64,000 nucleotides of DNA. Source: Portunus trituberculatus (Eukaryota; Arthropoda; Malacostraca; Decapoda; Portunidae). The stretch spans positions 6,924,550 through 6,988,549 of the forward strand of contig NC_059272.1 in assembly GCF_017591435.1 (NCBI RefSeq), given 5' to 3'. Of the stretch, positions 59,068-64,000 are shown piece after piece (within the stretch, counting starts at the first letter, position 1; every line of letters starts with the position of its first letter). The notes beneath the pieces were generated by a model. It was not told the DNA's origin and did no database searches. It saw only the letters and a program-made list of their open reading frames with translations. A program made the position numbers and the translations under genes.

Positions 59068-59276
59068 TTCTGAAGTCATGACAGCCATTTTCTGTGGAGT
59101 GATAGCACCTCGCAGAACATTTTCTCGCAGCTGTGGGTTCTTACTGTCTTTTAGGTTGTAGATTCGGGACCTGAGGCGGTTCTTGTAAGCTGCCTCTGGT
59201 TTGCCAAACTCTTGGAAAATTGCTTCTTCAATTTGTTCAGCCAGGTTGTCTATTGTGTCAATAGGGTCATCCACAC
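59068..59276 (-). CDS. TCEA: TFIIS (transcription elongation factor S-II) central-domain exon
   Basis: This 209-bp exon encodes VDDPIDTIDNLAEQIEEAIF, QEFGKPEAAYKNRLRSRIYN and LKDSKNPQLRENVLRGAITP then QKMAVMTSE. The pattern IEEAI...YKNR.RSR..NLKD.KNP.LR.NVL.G.I......MT.E is the three-helix RNA polymerase II binding domain of TFIIS, which helps stalled polymerase resume by stimulating transcript cleavage. On the minus strand a 3' splice site CATTCAG precedes GTGTGGATG, and a consensus donor GTAAGT follows TCAGAA. The exon enters in phase 1 and leaves in phase 0, giving 69 whole codons. Flanking exons are not found here, so introns must be long. PHF3/DIDO-type proteins share this fold, but the close match to TCEA-like proteins favours TFIIS. 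Confidence 0.86.
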
Positions 59277-60129
59277 CTGAATGGGATAGTTTTATCATTA
59301 TTGAGAAAAAATTTTCAGATAATACATACAGGTTTCCCTCACCAGTTTATGGTTCAATATATGATAATTCACTTTTACAATCATTATGAATTGAAACTAC
59401 TCACTCCTTTTTCAATGTAGGCACTCTGTTAACCTATCACCATCAAACAGTAAACAAACACACTGCAATTCAAGCATCATCCATGCTCCAGTGGCCACTC
59501 ACCAAAACTCATTTCCACTATTTCCAGTAATCCCTCATCTCATTACATGGATTTCTCAATTTATGCATGTTTGAAATATGCAATTTTGGAATAACCCAAG
59601 GTAAATAAAAACCTTGTAATTTTTTCATATTGCACAGATTAATTAAAATAACATGATGTCAAGAAAATCACGTTGCACGGCTAGTTTAGTTCTGTGATGC
59701 AGACACCAGGCTCTATCTACAAACTGTCATAGCTAATCACATGGTCATAGCAAGACATAGTGGCACATATTTGACATAAGTCCATCTATGACAGGCAACC
59801 TGGTAATGTCATCATATAGTGGGAACATGGCTGTATATATCATAACACGATCTCCAACAGTTTTTATTATCAATTTAATGACAATTAAATAAGGTCTTTA
59901 TTTTTGCAATAACATATTATAAATAACTACTGGGAGGGAGTATGATAAGTTTTTCCCAAACTAAAACAAAACTTATCTCGTGCAGCCTGCATGTGTCGGT
60001 CTGTCAGGTGTAATCTTCTATTCATCATGTTACTTTTGTTCGGATACACTATTCCCAAAAGTAGTAATATGATGTCAAAATAATTCAGACAAAAGAAAAT
60101 TATGTCACAAGCCTATTTCTTTCTATATA
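59277..60129. other. Intron-like DNA
   Basis: No transposon ends or coding sequence recognised; consistent with intron sequence upstream of the TFIIS exon. Confidence 0.45.
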
Positions 60130-60983
60130 CAGTGGATACTCAATACTTGACCTTAATTCGTTCCAAATGGCTGTTTGAGTATTAAAAAGTTTGACTATTG
60201 ATACCTATAAATCAAGTAATTCATTCTAATCTTAGCAAAACCTCAAGTTTGTAAAAATTTCAATGTATTTTGTTTTTTTACAATTTTGATTTGTACATAC
60301 CATAAGTGAAGGCTGGTGATAGATAACTTAAGAAGAAGAGGGGAGAAGGGTGGGGAGAAAGAGGGAGGTAGCCGGAGGATGAATCACCATCCACGAAAAC
60401 ATTGTTGTAACTTTTTTTCTGCTGTGATTCCTGTGAATTCACTAGTGGAGAGCTGTAGCTCACTAACACTTGCACTCTCACTAAATTCCTTATTTTCATC
60501 ACTAATAAACCTCTTTGGTGCCATCATAAGTTTCTAAATGAAAAACTACCGACAATGCAGAAGATTGTTGTTTTTCTCAAAACATGGCAGGACTACTAGG
60601 GATATGCACTGGCATCTAATATACCAGTAATATGGTATCAGAACAGTGGCAGCTGCGAGAAGGGAGATGACAAGAGCTTTGTATACAACCAAATGTGTAA
60701 CTGTTTGATTACCAGATATTTTCACAACTAATAAGCCTTTGGTGTTAATATAAGTTTATAAATGAAAGACTACAGATAGAATGCAAGAGAATGTTATTCT
60801 GATGACCCCGGCAACACAAGTCATAACTGGCGGAGGAGGAAGGAGATACCAGGGAGCCTTTGTTTACAACCACATGTGTGGACGTTCGCCTATCAAATAT
60901 TTTTCCAAGTATCAAATCAAACTTTTGCGTTCGAGTATTGAAAAGTTTGAGTACTTAGACATTCGAGTATTGAGTCTCCACTG
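60130..60983 (-). mobile_element. Family H non-autonomous element
   Basis: Left end CAGTGGATACTCAATACTTG, right end reverse complement CAGTGGAGACTCAATACTCG. Minus-strand transposase start near 60523 (MAPKRFISDENKEFSES). 854 bp. Lies in the probable TFIIS intron and is not next to a TA array. Confidence 0.88.
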
Positions 60984-61556
60984 CATTTGGAGTTGACAAG
61001 TTGTGAGCCTTAAGAGGATCAGTGGAGTGATGGTCTGGAATTCTGTAAAATCTGACAATAACTATATAGAATACAGCCTCAGCAGGTGTCACCAGGGGTT
61101 CCCCATGTTCACCACCAACACGCTATATTCTTCAACTTAACCTCTTCACTCTGGGCAATAGAAAATGGCTCCTGGTACCACATCAGGGCTAAGGAGGGGG
61201 TAGGGAGATACCTGACTCAAGAGATATCTCTCTCTCTCTCTCTCTCTCTCTCGTCATGGAGCACTTTGTTTACACCTTGCTCGGAAGATCCTCACTCAAA
61301 TCAAGATTCACAGTGGTTCCAGTGCTCCCTTCACCACAGGACTGGAACAGCAAGTAACTAAGCATATGCTGGACAGACTAAGGCAAGATAGTTAAGCAGT
61401 GCTGTTAGACTTAGGGGAAATTTCAGGTGAAAATATAAGCCTGGTCCTCTACCCCTCCTGTCTGAGCACTTGATTTTGGCACATGTGCACTGAGGTCTGG
61501 TGACATCAGTAACTACCAGTTCGTGCTCAGGTGCCAAGTCGGCCTAAACATCCGAT
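60984..61556. other. Probable LINE 5' region
   Basis: No protein family recognised. A (TC)n tract lies at 61229-61252. It likely contains the 5' UTR of the LINE whose ORF1 starts at 61557. Confidence 0.4.
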
Positions 61557-62609
61557 ATGGATGCTACACTGATAGAGTCTATGCTTGAGTCACAAGAGCG
61601 AGCATACATGACTGCTATGGACATGGTAATGAAGCAAATGAGTAACCAAATCAAACAACTAGAGAGCAGAGTTTCTGATCTCGTAACCAGCCTTGAGTTC
61701 ACTCAGCGAGAAGTAGATGACCTGAAAGCTCGCAATAAGGTTCATGAGGAGGAGACAAAAGACGCCAAGAGGGAGGTCATCAAATTATCTGCGCAAGTAG
61801 ATTCGTCAAATGAGAAGATCAAAGAATTAGAAGAAAAAGTAAACTTCCAAGAAGACTACAGCAGACGAAAGAATGTCAGAATCTCTGGATTAGAAGAAAG
61901 AGTTGGCAACGAGACGTGGGAAAAGATGACAACCTTGGTAGCGGCACTACTGCAAGACAAGATGCAGATACCTGGGCTCGTACTGGAGCGAGCCCACAGG
62001 GTTGGACCACATCGAGATGATAAGCCCCGAACAGTAGTGGCATGCTTCTCTCGCTTCTGTGACAAAGAGGCTGTCATGAGAAACCGAAACATGCTGAGAG
62101 GCGCAAACATATTCATGAATGATGACTTGTGTCCTGCCTCGCAAGCTGTCAGGAACGCACAGATGCCACTCTTGCACCAAGCCAAGTCAGCAGGCAAGAC
62201 TGCGTTTTTCCGGTACACCAAACTGATCATCCGGGAGAAGCATGGCAATGACGGTGCTGTTGGTGCTGGAACTGGGACTGGTGCCAGTATTTCTGGTGCT
62301 GCCGGCTCTGCTGCTGGCACTGGTGCTGCTGGTGTTGGTGATGCTGCTGCTGCTGGTACTGGCGTTGGTGCTGCCGGTGCTGCTGGGGCTGCTGGTGCTG
62401 GTGGTGATGGTGCTAATGCTGCTGGTGCGGCTTCTGGTACCGGCGCTGGTGCTGGTTCTGGTGCTGCCGGGGCTGCTGATGGTACTGGCGCTGGTGATGG
62501 TCCTGGCGGTGCTGGTGCTGCTGGTGCCAAAAAGGTGGACGCGGAGGCAACTAGCAACAGGCTCGGGACAAGACCCAAGCCTGTGCCTTGGGATGTCATC
62601 GGTGTATAA
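61557..62609 (+). CDS. LINE ORF1-like protein with coiled coil and Gly/Ala-rich tail
   Basis: The ORF of 350 residues begins MDATLIESMLESQERAYMTA. Residues about 15-95 are a coiled coil (IKQLESRVSDLVTSLEFTQR, EVDDLKARNK ... IKELEEKVNF). Next comes EDYSRRKNVRISGLEE with LERAHRVG and a basic domain (TVVACFSRFCDKEAVMRNRN, ANIFMNDDL, GKTAFFRYTKLIIREK), the arrangement of L1-type ORF1 proteins: an RRM-like domain and C-terminal domain binding RNA. From about residue 230 the protein becomes an almost pure Gly/Ala/Thr tract (62255-62530) encoded by a GGTGCT/GCTGGT-type repeat. That tail is probably a microsatellite expansion. ORF2 lies about 170 bp downstream. Confidence 0.8.
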   Translation: MDATLIESMLESQERAYMTAMDMVMKQMSNQIKQLESRVSDLVTSLEFTQREVDDLKARNKVHEEETKDAKREVIKLSAQVDSSNEKIKELEEKVNFQEDYSRRKNVRISGLEERVGNETWEKMTTLVAALLQDKMQIPGLVLERAHRVGPHRDDKPRTVVACFSRFCDKEAVMRNRNMLRGANIFMNDDLCPASQAVRNAQMPLLHQAKSAGKTAFFRYTKLIIREKHGNDGAVGAGTGTGASISGAAGSAAGTGAAGVGDAAAAGTGVGAAGAAGAAGAGGDGANAAGAASGTGAGAGSGAAGAADGTGAGDGPGGAGAAGAKKVDAEATSNRLGTRPKPVPWDVIGV

Positions 62610-62780
62610 GCGGCGAGTGTCGGGCGCTCACTGCGCCCTGAAGGCTCCCGCGCGCAGAATTCCCCGGCACCTGACGCCTCACCTCAACGTAAGAAATCTC
62701 AACGTAAGAACATAAAAAAATAGATAGTATATACTGTGATTTAGTAATTATTTTATGTAAGATGTATATATCCATCCATT

Positions 62781-63999
62781 ATGGCATCCTATACGTTCCC
62801 TTTTGATCAGTTGAATGATAATGAATTAACGGAATGTATAAATGATAACCATATTTATCCCTTTCAGGTGATTAATGAGTTACAGTATGACCCATTTACT
62901 GAATGTGAGGATTTGAATTCTATTGATAACTTTCTCTCATACAATATACAGTGTAAATATTATTTTTGTGATGAGTCTACAACAATTTCTCAGTTTGACA
63001 ATTACTTCAGCATCTTATCATTTAATATCAGTAGCGTTTCTCTCCATCTAGAGGCTTTTCATGACGAATGCTTGAATCCTATAAATTTTTTTCCTGATGT
63101 TATTGGTTTGTGTGAAATACACATGCATGACAATATTTCATCATTGTATAAACTGAATGCATATCAGGCATATTACCCGAATAAGAACACTTCGGGTGGG
63201 GGGTTAGTTGTGTTTTTGAAAAATAGATTTTGTGGTAAAGTTAATCAAAATTTGTCATTGCAGCTACCCACCCCATAGTGTGTTTTTGAAAAATAGATTT
63301 TGTGGTAAAGTTAATCAAAATTTGTCATTGCAGCTACCCCATATTGAGTCCATGTTCATGGAAGTGACTGGTCCTCTTAAGTTTATAACTGTTGTTATAT
63401 ACAGACCCCCTAATTCAAACTTTCAAAACTTCTTAAATTCGATGGAAGAAACTTTTTCAGTGATAGCCTCTGCATACAAATTACCTTGTTACATACTCAG
63501 TGATTTCAATATAAATCTACTAAACAATACTAACACTATGGTAAAAGAATTTCATAACTTGTTCTATTCTAACTTGTTTTTTCCTACTATAACCAAACCA
63601 ACTAGAGTAACGAAATCTACAGCCTCCCTTATTGACAATATTTGGTCTAATAACTTTGATGAATATAAATGTAGTGGAATTATTTATAGTACGATTAGTG
63701 ATCATTTTCCAGTTTTATCTTCTTTTACGCTACCATCTGTTAATGAAGAACCATATCAATTAGTAAGAAAGAGGGTATTCAGTGATGGAGCCATTAACTC
63801 ATTTACAGAATCATTATCAGGGTTTAATTGGAGGGAAGCAATGTGTGGTCACGATGTGAACAAGGACTACAATGTGTACATGGAGGAGTTACTAAAGTTA
63901 TATGATTCTTGTTTTCCTGTCAAAGAATTCTGAGTAAAAAATAAGCACAAAAATAAACCATACATACCGCTGCTATTAAGAAATCAATTAAAGTAAGAA
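62781..63999 (+). pseudogene. LINE ORF2 endonuclease region, disrupted, runs off the window
   Basis: The first frame (62781-63278) includes ILSFNISSVSLHLEAFHDEC, DVIGLCEIHMHDNISSLYKL, YPNKNTSGGGLVVFLKNRF. The second frame (63232-63933) includes FITVVIYRPPNSNFQNFLNS, YILSDFNINLLNN, FFPTITKPTRVTKSTASLID and STISDHFPVLSSF. These are the motifs of the apurinic/apyrimidinic-like endonuclease of CR1/L2/jockey-group LINEs (E in LCEIH, YRPP, SDFN, SDHFP). A 60-bp sequence duplicated at 63210-63269 and 63280-63339 shifts the frame, and a TGA at 63931 stops it in frame before KNKHKNKPYIP. The RT domain would lie beyond the window. Confidence 0.82.
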
Positions 64000-64000
64000 A

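Noticed and set aside
61856..62599. 247-codon antisense ORF rich in Pro/Ala
   Set aside because: It is the opposite strand of ORF1 and its GC-rich repeat tail, with no family match.

Overview
This window is eukaryotic nuclear DNA, almost wholly repetitive. The density of (TA)n and (GA)n arrays, the wealth of Tigger/pogo-type DNA transposons, BEL, DIRS and Penelope relics and jockey-like LINEs point to an arthropod, most likely a decapod crustacean. That assignment is inference. There are no prokaryotic operons, rRNA or CRISPR, and I found no tRNA. Only one piece looks like an ordinary host gene: a TFIIS (transcription elongation factor S-II) central-domain exon with good splice sites at 59068-59276 on the minus strand.

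For reference I use provisional family letters for terminal-inverted-repeat (TIR) elements with TA-type target sites. A (TTACGTC motif): 4650-5279, 24195-25116, 51638-54646, 54651-55588, 56373-56567. B: 15932-17047. C (TTAACGAA motif): 17108-20608, 43378-43917, 48982-49948, 50017-50994. D: 20679-22173, 48079-48877. E: 22244-23090. F (TTTCGCGG motif): 5556-7799, 25119-26824. H (AATACTCGAAC motif): 26969-27746, about 29750-30990, 42502-43367, 60130-60983. I: 33785-34677, 43918-44183. J (GAACACGA motif): 44184-44515, 44579-45400. K: 45573-47976. L: one end near 51458. M: 56971-57986. N: 56731-58557. P: 220-4549. Q: 17985-20534, nested in C. R (jerky-like): about 14090-15785.

Layout. 1-5369: P element with a broken transposase, itself invaded by a segment carrying a THAP-domain ORF and a hAT-type MITE, followed by a deleted A copy. 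5370-13300: F element holding a Harbinger-like MITE, a piggyBac transposase scrap, and a decayed BEL/Pao retrotransposon. 14090-31311: a near-continuous chain of elements (R, B, C with nested Q, D, E, a LINE 3' end, A, F, H, a hAT-like palindromic element, H), with (TA)n arrays at most junctions. 31312-38390: DIRS relic, I element, Penelope-like fragment and a jockey-like LINE. 38765-42392: a 3.6-kb TIR element carrying an uncharacterised protein gene interrupted by a LINE insertion. 42393-55663: a second chain of elements (H, C/I/J chimera, J, K, D, C, C inverted, L, A, A), including the best-preserved transposase (51903-53492). 55664-61000: quieter intron-like DNA with the nested N/M pair, the TFIIS exon and an H copy. 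61557-64000: a LINE with ORF1 and a disrupted ORF2 running off the window.

The parts do not form a pathway. They record repeated bursts of transposition. Three themes link them. Tigger-like elements sit at the edges of TA microsatellites. Their termini are built from family-specific repeats of about 16 bp. Their transposases keep a PCNA-binding-like motif at the C-terminus.
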